NCBI RefSeq assembly: GCF_028527925.1
Contig: NZ_JAPESW010000004.1
Span: 62,001 to 126,000 of the forward strand
Source: Cellulomonas fimi
Lineage (GTDB): Bacteria; Actinomycetota; Actinomycetes; Actinomycetales; Cellulomonadaceae
Direction of reading: 5' to 3'
DNA: 64,000 bases
This document shows, one piece after another, positions 32,904 to 41,311 of this stretch. The notes beneath the pieces are model-generated. The model made no database searches and was not told where the DNA came from. It saw nothing but the letters and a program-made list of their open reading frames with translations. Each line of letters starts with the position of its first letter. The stretch's first letter is position 1. A program made the position numbers and the translations under genes.

Positions 32904-33881
32904 ATGACCACGCAGCCTGACCCGGTCCTCGTTCTCGTTGACCACGACCACAGAGGGGTCGCGCCGTCTGCCTGGGAGATCCTGGCCGTGGCTCGTCACC
33001 TCGGGCCGGTCCACGCTGTTCTCGTCGGTGCCGGCCCTGAAGGGGCGCTCGAGGAGCTCGCCGCTTACGGCGTCGCGGCCGCGCACCTTGTCGAGGCGCC
33101 AGCTGACGTGGCGCTTCTCGCACCAACCGTCGCGCGCTCGCTGACCGGGGTCGCCGCATCCGCGGACGCGACGGCAGTCGTACTGGCGGCGAGTCCGCGG
33201 AACGCCGAGATCGCCGCGCTCGCCGCCCGTGAGCTCGGTGCCGGACTCCTCCTCGATGCGCGGTCCCTTGGCCGCGGCGCCGACGGTCGCCTGGTGGCCG
33301 GACAGCTCGCGTTCGCGTCCATGTGGTCCGTCGTCGCGGAGTCGATCGCTGAGCGCTGCGTCGTCACGCTGCGTCCGGAGTCGTCACACGTGCTTGCGCA
33401 CGACGCTCCTACAGAGCCGTCGGTTCATCGGCATCGGCTGCCCGAGGGCGATGAACTGCGTGGGCTGCGCCTGATCTCTCGGACCTCGAGCGTCGCGGCG
33501 GAGGGTCCGAAGCTCTCCAGCGCCCGGGTCGTCGTCGCGGGCGGCCGTGGTACCGGCGGAGACTTCGGGCCGCTGCGGGAGCTCGCCGCCGCACTCGGCG
33601 GTGCGGTGGGCTCGACTCGTGTCGCCACGGATGAAGGGTGGATCGCCGCCGACACCCAGATCGGGCAGACCGGTGCGACCGTGAGCCCGGCGCTCTACGT
33701 CGGTGCCGGCGTCTCGGGAGCCGTCCACCACCGCGGTGGCATGCAGTCGGCGGGCGTCGTGGTCGCCATCAACAACGATCCCGACGCACCGATCTTCGAG
33801 ATCGCCGACTTCGGGGTCGTGGGCGACCTGTTCGAGGTCGTCCCGCAGCTGACGGCGGAGGTGCTGCGCCGCCGATCGTGA
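32904..33881 (+). CDS. etfA: Electron transfer flavoprotein alpha subunit
   Basis: EtfA carries the FAD of the heterodimer. The 325-residue protein has an N-terminal nucleotide-binding-like domain and the conserved FAD domain at the C-terminus: VVAGGRGTGG, GSTRVATDEGWI, QIGQTGATVSPALYVGAGVSGAVHH and VAINNDPDAPIFEIADFGVVGD in overlapping order. These fit the canonical family. It is in one operon with etfB, and the ligase gene follows 96 bases later. Confidence 0.92.
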   Translation: MTTQPDPVLVLVDHDHRGVAPSAWEILAVARHLGPVHAVLVGAGPEGALEELAAYGVAAAHLVEAPADVALLAPTVARSLTGVAASADATAVVLAASPRNAEIAALAARELGAGLLLDARSLGRGADGRLVAGQLAFASMWSVVAESIAERCVVTLRPESSHVLAHDAPTEPSVHRHRLPEGDELRGLRLISRTSSVAAEGPKLSSARVVVAGGRGTGGDFGPLRELAAALGGAVGSTRVATDEGWIAADTQIGQTGATVSPALYVGAGVSGAVHHRGGMQSAGVVVAINNDPDAPIFEIADFGVVGDLFEVVPQLTAEVLRRRS

Positions 33882-33977
33882 GGCGTCGCAGCCTTGACCC
33901 GACCTCACGAGCACCGTGATCAGTCCTCAACCCGGCGAGAGCAGGATCGAACGGGGCGGATCGACGGAGGAGGCCCC

Positions 33978-35327
33978 ATGGACGTCGAAGTCGTCGTGCG
34001 GGCACTCGCCGAACGACGCCGGCTCGCGCACCGGGATCGGTGGTCGCGTGAGCAGGTCCACGCCTACCGCCAAGAGCGGTTGGCGGAGCTGCGCCGGTGG
34101 GCGGTGACCCGGTCGAGGTTCTACGAGCGCCACCACGCAGGGCTCCTCGATGCACCGCTGTCGGCGTTGCCTCCCGTCACGAAGCCCGTGCTGATGGACG
34201 CGTTCGACGACGTCCTCACCACGCGGGACATGACGCTCGCAGCCATCGAGGAGCACCTCCGGCAGCTGAGCGACTCGAGCGGCGACCCCGGCGCGCGCTG
34301 GCGCCGCCGCTGGCGCACAGCCGCTACCGCGGGGACGACAGGTGTGCGCGCAGTCCTCGTCTGGGACGAGCAGGAGTGGGCGACTGTGCTGGCGTCCTAC
34401 GCACGGGCGACCGTCTGGGCGGGTACCCCCACAGGCATGCGACCGGTTCGCATGGCGGTGGTGAGCTCGCGCAACCCCACCCACCAGAGCGCGGTGGTCG
34501 CAGCGTCGGCCCGCTCGCCCTTGATCCGCTCGCTGCGGCTTGACGCGACGGCACCGTTGAGCGAGACCGTCAGCGCTCTCAACGCCTTTGCACCCGAGGT
34601 GCTGGTCGGCTATTCCTCAGCGCTGCGGCCGCTTGCATTGGCGCAGATCGACGGGTCCTTGCGCATCCGGCCTCGGGCGGTCATGTCTGCCTCCGAAGTC
34701 CTCAGCGAGAGCGCGGCGCGGGTCATGACGACCGCGTGGAACACGGCGCCGTTCGACGTCTACGCCGCCACGGAGACAGCCGGCATCGCCTCGACGTGCG
34801 AGCACGGCCGGCGCCACCTGTACGACGACCTCGTCATCGTCGAGCCGGTCGATGCCGCAGGGGCGCCGGTTCCCGTGGGAACCACCGGAGCGCGCCTTCT
34901 AGTGACGGTGCTCTTCTCACGCACCGTGCCGCTGATCAGGTACGAGCTGTCCGACCGCGTGGCGATCGGCTCCGGTGACTGCCCGTGCGGGCGGCCGTAC
35001 CGGCTGCTCGAGACCCTCGAAGGCCGCGCCGAGGACACGTTGAGCGCGGCCGGACGAACCCACGCCGGCGACCTGACGGCGCTGCTGAGGAACGTGGTGG
35101 AGCAGTTTGCCGTCGACATGTGGCAGCTCGCGGAGACGGCACCGGACGAGATCCGTGTCCTCGTCGTGCCCCATGGCGGCGACGCGCTCTCCGTCGACGC
35201 GATCCGACGACGCCTCGAGGCACGCCCGGAGCTGCACGGCCATCGGATTCGGGTCGACGAGGTCGCGACACTGCCGCGAACACCGCTCGGGAAGGCCCCG
35301 CTGCGCCGCTCACCTCCCGGGCGGTGA
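33978..35327 (+). CDS. Phenylacetate-CoA ligase-like AMP-binding enzyme
   Basis: The 449-residue protein matches the PaaK/coenzyme F390 synthetase branch of adenylate-forming enzymes. It has RSRFYERHHAGL, the P-loop-like TAATAGTTGVRA, EVLVGYSSALRPLA, YAATETAGIASTCEHG, the ATP-contact VPLIRYELSDRV and a C-terminal domain ending near TPLGKAPLRRS, where the final Lys would be catalytic. I chose the ATG at 33978 after GGAGGAGG; an upstream in-frame start gives only a polar leader. It ends the etfBA operon. The acid substrate is unknown. Confidence 0.82.
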   Translation: MDVEVVVRALAERRRLAHRDRWSREQVHAYRQERLAELRRWAVTRSRFYERHHAGLLDAPLSALPPVTKPVLMDAFDDVLTTRDMTLAAIEEHLRQLSDSSGDPGARWRRRWRTAATAGTTGVRAVLVWDEQEWATVLASYARATVWAGTPTGMRPVRMAVVSSRNPTHQSAVVAASARSPLIRSLRLDATAPLSETVSALNAFAPEVLVGYSSALRPLALAQIDGSLRIRPRAVMSASEVLSESAARVMTTAWNTAPFDVYAATETAGIASTCEHGRRHLYDDLVIVEPVDAAGAPVPVGTTGARLLVTVLFSRTVPLIRYELSDRVAIGSGDCPCGRPYRLLETLEGRAEDTLSAAGRTHAGDLTALLRNVVEQFAVDMWQLAETAPDEIRVLVVPHGGDALSVDAIRRRLEARPELHGHRIRVDEVATLPRTPLGKAPLRRSPPGR

Positions 35328-35345
35328 CCGCCTGGCACGCACCGC

Positions 35346-36515
35346 TCAGCCGTGGTGATCGCCTTCGCCGTGTCCGTGCCCGGCGTCGTCACCCCCGTCA
35401 CCCTCGTCGCCCGCCGCGTCGGTCGAGTAGTCCGGCACGTCTACCGCGGTGTCGGCAGAGGCCCCCGTGGCCGTCACCGGGGAGAACGAGATCCCGTTCG
35501 GCATGTCCCCGACCGTGATCGTCGCGGTCACGGCAAGGTTCGTGAGGTCCAGCACCGAGACCGTGTCGGCGTAGAGGTTGGTCACCCAGGCGAGACGCCC
35601 GCTCGGGTCGACGACGACCCCGTGCGGCCCGGCTCCCGTTGTCACCGTCGCGGTCACCGACATGGTCGCCACGTCGATGATCGACACCGTGTCGCCTGGC
35701 GCGTCGGCGGTGCCCTGGTCGGCAGAGAGGAGCCGGGCTCCGTCCGGCGTGAGGTAGAGCTGCACTGGAGGCGTCGGGACGGTGACCTTCTGGACGACCT
35801 CGTGGCGGACGAGGTCGACCTTCGCCACAGCGCTCTCGCCCGCGAGACTGACGTACGCGAAGTTGCCGTCGTCGGAGACGGCGACCTGCACGGGCGAGCT
35901 GCCCACGGCGATGCTCGTCGTGCGAGTCAGATTCTGCGGGTCGACGACGTCGATCGCGCCCGCCGTCGTTCCGGCCACGACGAGCGCTGCCCCGTCACGA
36001 CTCGGCCGCAGACCGTGTGGTCCCGCACTGAGGGCGACCGTGCCCATCGAGCTCGCGGTGGTGGCGTCGTACCGAGCGAGAGTGTCCTCGCCCGAGTTGG
36101 TCACATAGACCGACGATCCGTCCGGACCGACGACCACGTGTGCAGGGCTCGCGCCTGTAGCGGCGGTCATCAGGAGCCGCGAGGTCACACCGTCGAGTGC
36201 GACGAGCGCGTTGTTGTGACCGCTGACCGCCCACACGGTCGCCCCGTCGGGGCTGGCCTGGACGTTGTGCGGGCTCGGGATTCCGGTGACCGTGGTCAGG
36301 ACCCTCCCGGTCGCAGCGTCGATCGCCGAGAGGCTGTCGGCACCCTCGTTCGCGACCCAGACCGTGCCCGACACCCCAGCGTCCGCTGTCCGCGAAAGGG
36401 TAGGGAAGGGTGAGTCCAGGCCGGCAGGGCTCGCGGTCGCCGCGCCGCACGCCGCCAGGAGGAGAGGGCTCACGGCGAGCAGCGCGGTCTTGCGTCGACG
36501 GGTCCAGGTCCACAT
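35346..36515 (-). CDS. YncE-like beta-propeller lipoprotein
   Basis: The 389-residue protein has a lipoprotein signal peptide with lipobox LLAAC near residue 22. Seven or so repeats of about 42 residues follow, with motifs such as VWVANEGADSLSAIDAATGR and VYVTNSGEDTLARYD, typical of YVTN/YncE beta-propellers. It ends in an acidic His-rich tail (GHGHGEGDHHG) that could bind metal. The ATG at 36515 follows GGGAG. It lies downstream of another lipoprotein gene on the same strand, and a weak copper-regulon-like site lies 78 bases upstream. Confidence 0.85.
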   Translation of the reverse strand: MWTWTRRRKTALLAVSPLLLAACGAATASPAGLDSPFPTLSRTADAGVSGTVWVANEGADSLSAIDAATGRVLTTVTGIPSPHNVQASPDGATVWAVSGHNNALVALDGVTSRLLMTAATGASPAHVVVGPDGSSVYVTNSGEDTLARYDATTASSMGTVALSAGPHGLRPSRDGAALVVAGTTAGAIDVVDPQNLTRTTSIAVGSSPVQVAVSDDGNFAYVSLAGESAVAKVDLVRHEVVQKVTVPTPPVQLYLTPDGARLLSADQGTADAPGDTVSIIDVATMSVTATVTTGAGPHGVVVDPSGRLAWVTNLYADTVSVLDLTNLAVTATITVGDMPNGISFSPVTATGASADTAVDVPDYSTDAAGDEGDGGDDAGHGHGEGDHHG

Positions 36516-36592
36516 GAGTGCTCTCCCACGGTCGGGTGTCGGGTTCCGCACCACTGTTGGTGACCGACCCCGCACGCACCCCGGTTATCCCA

Positions 36593-36608
36593 TGAAGAAT
36601 CCGTGGAT
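36593..36608. promoter_or_regulatory. Weak copper-regulon-like repeat
   Basis: TGAAGAATCCGTGGAT keeps one clear half-site (TGAAG) and a poor second one at the 11-bp distance. It lies 78 bases upstream of the YncE-like lipoprotein start. Confidence 0.35.
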
Positions 36609-36622
36609 ATCCGCTCGACGGC

Positions 36623-37534
36623 TCAGCCGTCGCTGAGCGGCGCGAACCCTGCGTCGAGGTCGCGCGACTCGAGGGCGCCACCCTGGGTGATCACGACGAC
36701 GCGGAGCGAGCCGTCCCACGCTCGCACTGCGGCGAGAGCCTGGGGCGGACCCTCGACCTCCGCCTTCTGCTCCCACGTGGCCCCGCGGTCCTCGCTCACC
36801 GCTACGACCCCGTCCGGGGTCACCCCGACCACCGTGTCGTCATCGGCCCACGCGACCACCTGCAGCAGCGGCACGTCGGCGATCTTCTCCCACTGTGCCC
36901 CGCCGTCCGTGGACCGCACAGGGCCGGACTCGCTGGTGACCACGAGGGTTGCGCCGTCGGGCGAGACGCCCATCGCGAAGGGCGGGACCGGGACGGGGAG
37001 CGGACGCCACGTCGTGCCGTCTCCCGTGCTCTCCAGGCGTGAGCCGTCGAACGCGACCACGCCCTCTTGCGACGCGGTCATGGCGTGGAAGTCGGACACC
37101 CCCTGGCGTGAGAGCGGCTGCCACGTCTCCCCTGCGTCGGTCGACTCGATGAGCCCCACCGGGTTCGGGAGGTCGACTCCCGCGCCCGGGTGGCCGGAAG
37201 CGTAGAAGTGCCCGGGACCGGCCGCGGTGAAGCCCATGAGGTCGATGACCGGGCCGACGCTGGTCCACCCCGAGCCGTCGCGCAGGAACAGTCCTTCGTG
37301 TGTCGCGAGGTAGACGCGACCGTCGCCCGGGTCGATCGCGACACCGTGCACGTGCTCACCGGGCAGTGGCGATCCCGAGCTCACGTCGTCATGTGAATGG
37401 GCGTGCCCGTCGCTCGCCGTGGTCACCGGCGCCGCTGGCGTCGGCTGACCGCCGGCGTCAGAGCAGGCGGTCAGGAGGGCCGCAGCGACGAGCGTGGTCA
37501 GAGCCGCCACGGCGCGGCGGGGCATGCGGTTCAT
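36623..37534 (-). CDS. BNR/sialidase-like beta-propeller lipoprotein (F510_1955-type)
   Basis: The 303-residue protein has a signal peptide ending in lipobox LLTAC near residue 24, a His-rich segment (SDGHAHSHDD), then EHVHGVAIDPGDGRVYLATH. It continues with several BNR-type repeats (ESTDAGETWQPL, RSTDGGAQWEKI, SEDRGATWEQK). This is the architecture of F510_1955-type proteins, found near copper and metal genes; no hydrolase active site is obvious. ATG 37534 follows AGGACG. A copper-regulon-like repeat lies 102 bases upstream, and the YncE-like gene lies downstream on the same strand. Confidence 0.84.
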   Translation of the reverse strand: MNRMPRRAVAALTTLVAAALLTACSDAGGQPTPAAPVTTASDGHAHSHDDVSSGSPLPGEHVHGVAIDPGDGRVYLATHEGLFLRDGSGWTSVGPVIDLMGFTAAGPGHFYASGHPGAGVDLPNPVGLIESTDAGETWQPLSRQGVSDFHAMTASQEGVVAFDGSRLESTGDGTTWRPLPVPVPPFAMGVSPDGATLVVTSESGPVRSTDGGAQWEKIADVPLLQVVAWADDDTVVGVTPDGVVAVSEDRGATWEQKAEVEGPPQALAAVRAWDGSLRVVVITQGGALESRDLDAGFAPLSDG

Positions 37535-37635
37535 GAGGTCGTCCTGATCGATGGCGGGAGGAGGTGCGCTGGCGAGGTCGCGGCCCGCGCATGACCAGCC
37601 TCACCCGAGCCGTGCCGAGCGGCGCCGCGATTTGC

Positions 37636-37651
37636 TCAAGGTTTGATGAAG
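37636..37651. promoter_or_regulatory. Copper-regulon-like direct repeat
   Basis: TCAAGGTTTGATGAAG has half-sites TCAAG and TGAAG 11 bp apart. It lies about 100 bases before the BNR lipoprotein start (minus strand). A second copy lies 54 bases further on. Confidence 0.62.
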
Positions 37652-37705
37652 TCACCTCCCCCAGCGTGCGCAGCGAACGCCGTCTGGGCCCTTGGTCTCC
37701 TTCTA

Positions 37706-37721
37706 TGAAGATCCCGTTGAG
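37706..37721. promoter_or_regulatory. Copper-regulon-like direct repeat before the riboswitch
   Basis: TGAAGATCCCGTTGAG has half-sites 11 bp apart. It lies about 80 bases upstream of the c-di-AMP riboswitch leading into the NlpC/P60 gene and could also serve the leftward lipoprotein gene. Confidence 0.58.
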
Positions 37722-37801
37722 TTTCGTGTCGGCGGGGTCGGCGAACGCGGACGCTCGTCTAGCCTCGACTTGCCGGTGCACCGCCGGCACGTCCTCGGTG
37801 G

Positions 37802-37954
37802 GCGCCGAACCCTGCCGACCCCGAGGCCGCACATCGAGCACGAGAGGCAGGGACGGGGGACCCAGGAGTGCGGGCACCACGGTGCCCTCGGGGTGAAGCC
37901 ACGACGTGGCCGGGAGACTTCCGCCCGAACCCGACAGCTAACCTCGCAGGCGTT
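37802..37954 (+). promoter_or_regulatory. ydaO/yuaA-type c-di-AMP riboswitch
   Basis: The leader before the NlpC/P60 gene contains the diagnostic 3' core ACCCGACAGCTAACCTCGCA and the upstream TCGGGGTGAAGCC. A CCCTGCC/GGCAGGG stem and GGGGGACCCA precede them, all in the ydaO order. In actinobacteria this riboswitch senses cyclic di-AMP and usually turns off cell-wall hydrolase genes. The 5' boundary is approximate; the start codon lies 15 bases after the aptamer. Confidence 0.88.
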
Positions 37955-37968
37955 CGGGAGGTTCTTCC

Positions 37969-38760
37969 ATGCCCGCTCGCTCCGCGAGTTCCCGCCACCG
38001 CGCGGCCCGTCGTCCACGCACGGCCCTCGATGACCTGGTGGTCCGTTCCACCGACAGCATGAACGAAGCCGGTCGACGCTCCGTCGCCGTCGCTGCCGCC
38101 TCCGGCCTCGCCCTCGGGCTCGCTGCCGCACCGACCTACGCCAACCACCCGCGCGAGTCTGCCCAGTCGATCGGCGGAGTCGACACGGACGCCGCCACGG
38201 CGGCCGCCCGCGCCCTCATCGGTGCGCGGGTCGTCACGGCGCCGGCCGAGGCGACATGGACGTTCGACGCTCCCGTCGTCACCGCGGTCGCCCCGCCTCC
38301 CCCTCCAGCCCCGGCTCCGGCCGAGACCCGGGCGACGGCGTCCAGCCGTTCCCAGGAGCGCCGCGCCGCCACCCCCGCTGCCGCACCGGCGGCCGCGGCC
38401 CCTGCCGTGGAGGTGCCGGCGAGCGCCTCCGGAAGTGCGGTGGTCGAGATCGCCATGCGGTACATCGGCGTGCCGTACGTGTCGGGCGGCACGACTCCCG
38501 CCGGCTTCGACTGCTCGGGTTTCACGTCGTACGTCTATGCGCAGGTCGGCATCAACCTTCCGCGGACGTCGAGCCAGCAGCGCTACGCAGGGACGGTCGT
38601 GTCCCGTGCCGACGCGCAGCCGGGCGACCTGATCTGGTCTCCGGGGCACGTCGCGATCTACGCGGGCGGCGACATGCAGGTGGACTCCCCGCGACCTGGC
38701 AAGACCATCCAGCTGCGCGAGATTTGGCAGTCCAGCCCCACCTTCATCCGCTTGGGCTGA
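37969..38760 (+). CDS. Secreted NlpC/P60 cell-wall endopeptidase
   Basis: The 263-residue protein has a basic N-terminus, a signal segment (about 36-58), a Pro/Ala-rich linker, and a C-terminal NlpC/P60 domain (about 150-263). The catalytic Cys is in FDCSGFTSYVYAQ (near 181) and the catalytic His in SPGHVAIYAGG. NlpC/P60 enzymes cut peptide stems of peptidoglycan. ATG 37969 follows GGGAGG. The c-di-AMP riboswitch upstream ties expression to wall and osmotic status; a terminator hairpin follows the gene. Confidence 0.93.
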   Translation: MPARSASSRHRAARRPRTALDDLVVRSTDSMNEAGRRSVAVAAASGLALGLAAAPTYANHPRESAQSIGGVDTDAATAAARALIGARVVTAPAEATWTFDAPVVTAVAPPPPPAPAPAETRATASSRSQERRAATPAAAPAAAAPAVEVPASASGSAVVEIAMRYIGVPYVSGGTTPAGFDCSGFTSYVYAQVGINLPRTSSQQRYAGTVVSRADAQPGDLIWSPGHVAIYAGGDMQVDSPRPGKTIQLREIWQSSPTFIRLG

Positions 38761-38827
38761 CGACCGCCCGGCGGGCGACCAGCGGCACCGACCGGCGCGA
38801 CCGTCTGCCAGGACGGCTGAGACGACG

Positions 38828-38865
38828 AGAGGGCCGGCCACCGCACCCGCGGTAGCCGGCCCTCT
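38828..38865. terminator. Bidirectional terminator hairpin
   Basis: AGAGGGCCGGC (38828-38838) pairs perfectly with GCCGGCCCTCT (38855-38865), an 11-bp stem with a 16-base loop. It lies between the convergent NlpC/P60 and DUF305 genes and would end both transcripts. Confidence 0.75.
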
Positions 38866-38876
38866 TCGTGCGCTGA

Positions 38877-39497
38877 CTAGATGTCGCTCAGCAGGTTCGT
38901 CATCTCCGTGATCTCCGCAGTCTGCGCGTCGATGATCGTGCGGGCGAGCGCGAGTGCGTCGGCGTTCTCGCCGTCCTCGAGCTGCTGCTCGGACATCTCG
39001 ATGGCGCCCTTGTGGTGCTCGATCATGAGCTCGAGGAAGCGCCGGTCGAAGTCCGCTCCGGAGAGGGCTTCGAGGTCCGCCATCGCGCCCTCCTGGTCCA
39101 TGCCGTCCATGTCGATGCCGCCATGGTCCATGCCGCCGTGCCCCATCTCGTCCGGACCGGGCTCGCCCCACGTCTCGAGCCACCCGGTCATCTGCTCGAT
39201 CTCGGGGCCCTGGGCCGCGGAGATCCGCTCCCCGAGGGCGACGACCTCGGGTCGTTCGCCGCGCTCGATGGCGAGCTCCGCCATCTCGATCGCGCCCTCG
39301 TGGTGGACGATCATCATCTGCGCGAACTGGGCATCGGCGGCGTTGTGCGCCTCGGTCTGGGAGGTCTCGGCGGTGGTCGGCGACTCGCCGGCGCCGGTGC
39401 CCTCGGACGCGTCGCCCCCGGAACATGCGGCGAGCGTGAGGGCGAGGGTCGTGGCGGCCGCTGCGGCTACCAGGCGGCGGCGTGCGGTCGTGGTCAT
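38877..39497 (-). CDS. DUF305 ferritin-like lipoprotein
   Basis: The 206-residue protein has a signal peptide with lipobox LAAC near residue 25, then two DUF305 repeats: QFAQMMIVHHEGAIEMAELA and FLELMIEHHKGAIEMSEQQL, each with the M-I-x-H-H-x-G-A-I-x-M pattern, which can bind metal. Between them is a Met/His/Asp-rich insert (GHGGMDHGGIDMDGMDQEG). DUF305 proteins are common in copper loci of actinobacteria. ATG 39497 follows AGGAG. It is the last gene of the leftward thiol-redox operon. Confidence 0.9.
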   Translation of the reverse strand: MTTTARRRLVAAAAATTLALTLAACSGGDASEGTGAGESPTTAETSQTEAHNAADAQFAQMMIVHHEGAIEMAELAIERGERPEVVALGERISAAQGPEIEQMTGWLETWGEPGPDEMGHGGMDHGGIDMDGMDQEGAMADLEALSGADFDRRFLELMIEHHKGAIEMSEQQLEDGENADALALARTIIDAQTAEITEMTNLLSDI

Positions 39498-39538
39498 GGG
39501 GATCTCCTGAACGTCGGGACGGTGCGGTCGGTGCGGAC

Positions 39539-39661
39539 CTAGGCGGCAGGCGTCTGCGAACAGCATCCGCTCGCGGCGGCTTCGGACGAGCTGCAGCACC
39601 GCTGAGGCTCGGTGGTGGTGCTCTCCGGTTCGGTGAGGTCGTTCTGCTGGCAGCAGGACAT
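39539..39661 (-). CDS. 40-residue Cys-rich peptide, possible metal-binding protein
   Basis: A short gene with AAGGAG seven bases before its ATG encodes 40 residues. It begins MSCCQQND and has two more Cys pairs (QRCCSSS and SGCCSQT), six cysteines in all with no signal peptide. It lies between the redoxin and DUF305 genes on the same strand, in a gap that would otherwise be empty. Paired cysteines suggest copper(I) or similar soft-metal binding, as in small metallothioneins. The good ribosome binding site and operon position are the main support; a family is not recognised. Confidence 0.72.
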   Translation of the reverse strand: MSCCQQNDLTEPESTTTEPQRCCSSSEAAASGCCSQTPAA

Positions 39662-39698
39662 GCGCTTCTCCTTGATGGTGGTGATGGATCGGAACGGG

Positions 39699-40325
39699 TC
39701 AGAGGTGGCGTCGGACCTCGGTGAGCAGGTCGTCGGGTGCGAGCCACATCGACGGGTAGTCGCCCTGCCACACCTGCTGGCCCTCGGCGTCGACGAGGAC
39801 GAAGCCGTGCCCCGGAAGGCCCTCGTGCATGCCGGTGCCGAGCGTGCCGTACGCCTCGGAGACGGTGCCGTCGTCGAGGAGGAACGGTGACTCCACCCCC
39901 AGACGCTCGCGGTCTGCGTTGATCTGGTCGGCGGTGTTCATGACGATCGGCAGGACGGTGATCCCGGCGTCGGCGAAGTCGGCGTCCTCCTCGATCTCGG
40001 CCATCTGCTGCAGGCACGAGTCGCAGCCGGCCCCCTCGTTGAAGTACAGCACCACGGGCTCGCCACGGTAGTCGGCCAGGGAAACCTCGGAGCCGTCGGA
40101 CGTGGGCAGCGTGAACGGCGGGGCCTCACGAACCTCGCTCGAGGCTGTCGGCCGGGACGACAGCAGCCCGGCCGCGACCAGGACACCGACCACGACCGCT
40201 CCCACGCCCCACAGCACCCAGGTCCGCAGCCTGGCGCGCCGTTCGGCTCGCTGCTCTGCCGCACGGGCTCGCGCAGCTGCGAGCTCGCGCTCCTCACGCC
40301 GTCGTGCGGCGGTTCCGGACGTCAT
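39699..40325 (-). CDS. Membrane-anchored redoxin/thioredoxin-fold protein
   Basis: The 208-residue protein has a charged Arg/Ala-rich cytoplasmic N-terminus, one membrane segment (about 36-56) and an extracytoplasmic peroxiredoxin/TlpA-like domain. The domain has PFTLPTSDGSEVSLADYRG, the active site GAGCDSCLQQM (CxxC), and a C-terminal VLVDAEGQQVWQGDY. Its ATG overlaps the stop of the CcdA gene (ATGA). Electrons would come through CcdA, and the protein could keep periplasmic or cell-surface cysteines or copper sites reduced. Confidence 0.87.
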   Translation of the reverse strand: MTSGTAARRREERELAAARARAAEQRAERRARLRTWVLWGVGAVVVGVLVAAGLLSSRPTASSEVREAPPFTLPTSDGSEVSLADYRGEPVVLYFNEGAGCDSCLQQMAEIEEDADFADAGITVLPIVMNTADQINADRERLGVESPFLLDDGTVSEAYGTLGTGMHEGLPGHGFVLVDAEGQQVWQGDYPSMWLAPDDLLTEVRRHL

Positions 40326-41311
40326 CGTGTGGGCCCTTCCGTCGTAGGTGCCGCCGACTCATGGCAGGTCGGCTCGTGCAGGACCGTGTCCGCGTCGGGA
40401 GCCGTTGACCGCTCCGCCTTGGGGGTCGCCGCACCCGCGCTCGAAGTCCCGGTACGGCGGCCCACCAACGCGCCCCAGGCGAACGCCCCGGCGAGCGCGA
40501 GGAGCCCGATGCCGAGCACGACCTCGGGGACGGGAGCGAGCCAGCTCTGCACGGCGCCGAACGTCCGTGTCAGGACGCGGCTGGCGGCGTCCTGTGCCGA
40601 CGTCCCACCAGTCATGTCCTCGCTCGCAGCGAGCGCGATGACGAGCAGCCCCATGATCGCGAAGGCGATCGCCACGGCGACGTTGATCGTGTTCGTCACG
40701 AGCGTGAACCGGCCAGCGTGCAGCCGGACGACACGCGCGCGCAGCAGCCGCCGCTCCCCCAGCCGCGCGCGGTCCCACAGGAGCGCCATGACGAAGAGCG
40801 GGAACACCATCCCGAAGACGTACGCGAGGCCGAGCGCGAACCCACCGGCCAACGAGCCGGAGAGGGCGGACAGCGTCATGACGCCCGCGAGGACCGGCGC
40901 GCAGCACGAGGAGGCGATGCCCGAGAAGACCCCCAGGGCGAAGAAGCTGGCCGTGTCTCCCCGGGCGGTGTCGGGTGCCCGGACGAACGACGGCAACGAC
41001 CACATGCGCCCGGACAAGGCGAGCGCCGCCAGCGCCAGCATGAGCACTCCCCCGGCCCAGTACAAAGGCGCGTGGTAGCGCGCGATCGCACCGGCGAGCG
41101 CGCTCACGCCCAGCGTGATCGGCACGAGCACCACGGCGAGCCCGGCGGCGAAGACGAACGTCAGCGGCAGCAGGCGCCAGCGAGCGTTCTTGACCGCCCC
41201 TGCGAGGTAGGACGGTGCAAGGAAGACGATGCAGCACGGCGCGAAGAGTGCGACGCCGCCGGCGAAGAACGCGGCCAGGATGCTGCCGGTCGCGAGGAGC
41301 TCGGTACCCAT
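40322..41311 (-). CDS. CcdA-like thiol electron transporter
   Basis: CcdA/DsbD-type proteins carry reducing power from cytoplasmic thioredoxin to extracytoplasmic thiols. The 329-residue protein has about seven to eight membrane segments with two Cys-containing repeats, GGVALFAPCCIVFLAPSYL and GVFSGIASSCCAPVLAGV, in the P-C-C/C-C-A-P arrangement expected for the redox pair. A Cys/His-containing cytoplasmic tail follows. ATG 41311 overlaps the glutaredoxin stop by one base; a longer frame upstream is the out-of-frame shadow of that gene. It is between the glutaredoxin and redoxin genes in one operon. Confidence 0.87.
   Translation of the reverse strand: MGTELLATGSILAAFFAGGVALFAPCCIVFLAPSYLAGAVKNARWRLLPLTFVFAAGLAVVLVPITLGVSALAGAIARYHAPLYWAGGVLMLALAALALSGRMWSLPSFVRAPDTARGDTASFFALGVFSGIASSCCAPVLAGVMTLSALSGSLAGGFALGLAYVFGMVFPLFVMALLWDRARLGERRLLRARVVRLHAGRFTLVTNTINVAVAIAFAIMGLLVIALAASEDMTGGTSAQDAASRVLTRTFGAVQSWLAPVPEVVLGIGLLALAGAFAWGALVGRRTGTSSAGAATPKAERSTAPDADTVLHEPTCHESAAPTTEGPTR

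Noticed and set aside
31867..33159. Upstream extension of the minus-strand frame that ends as the Fe-S-like protein
   Set aside because: Only the last 132 residues have natural composition; the rest lies over etfB and its promoter and is an antisense shadow.
37759..40017. 752-residue open frame on the minus strand
   Set aside because: It crosses the riboswitch, the NlpC gene, a terminator and DUF305, and is mostly Arg/Pro/Gly; each of those features is well supported.
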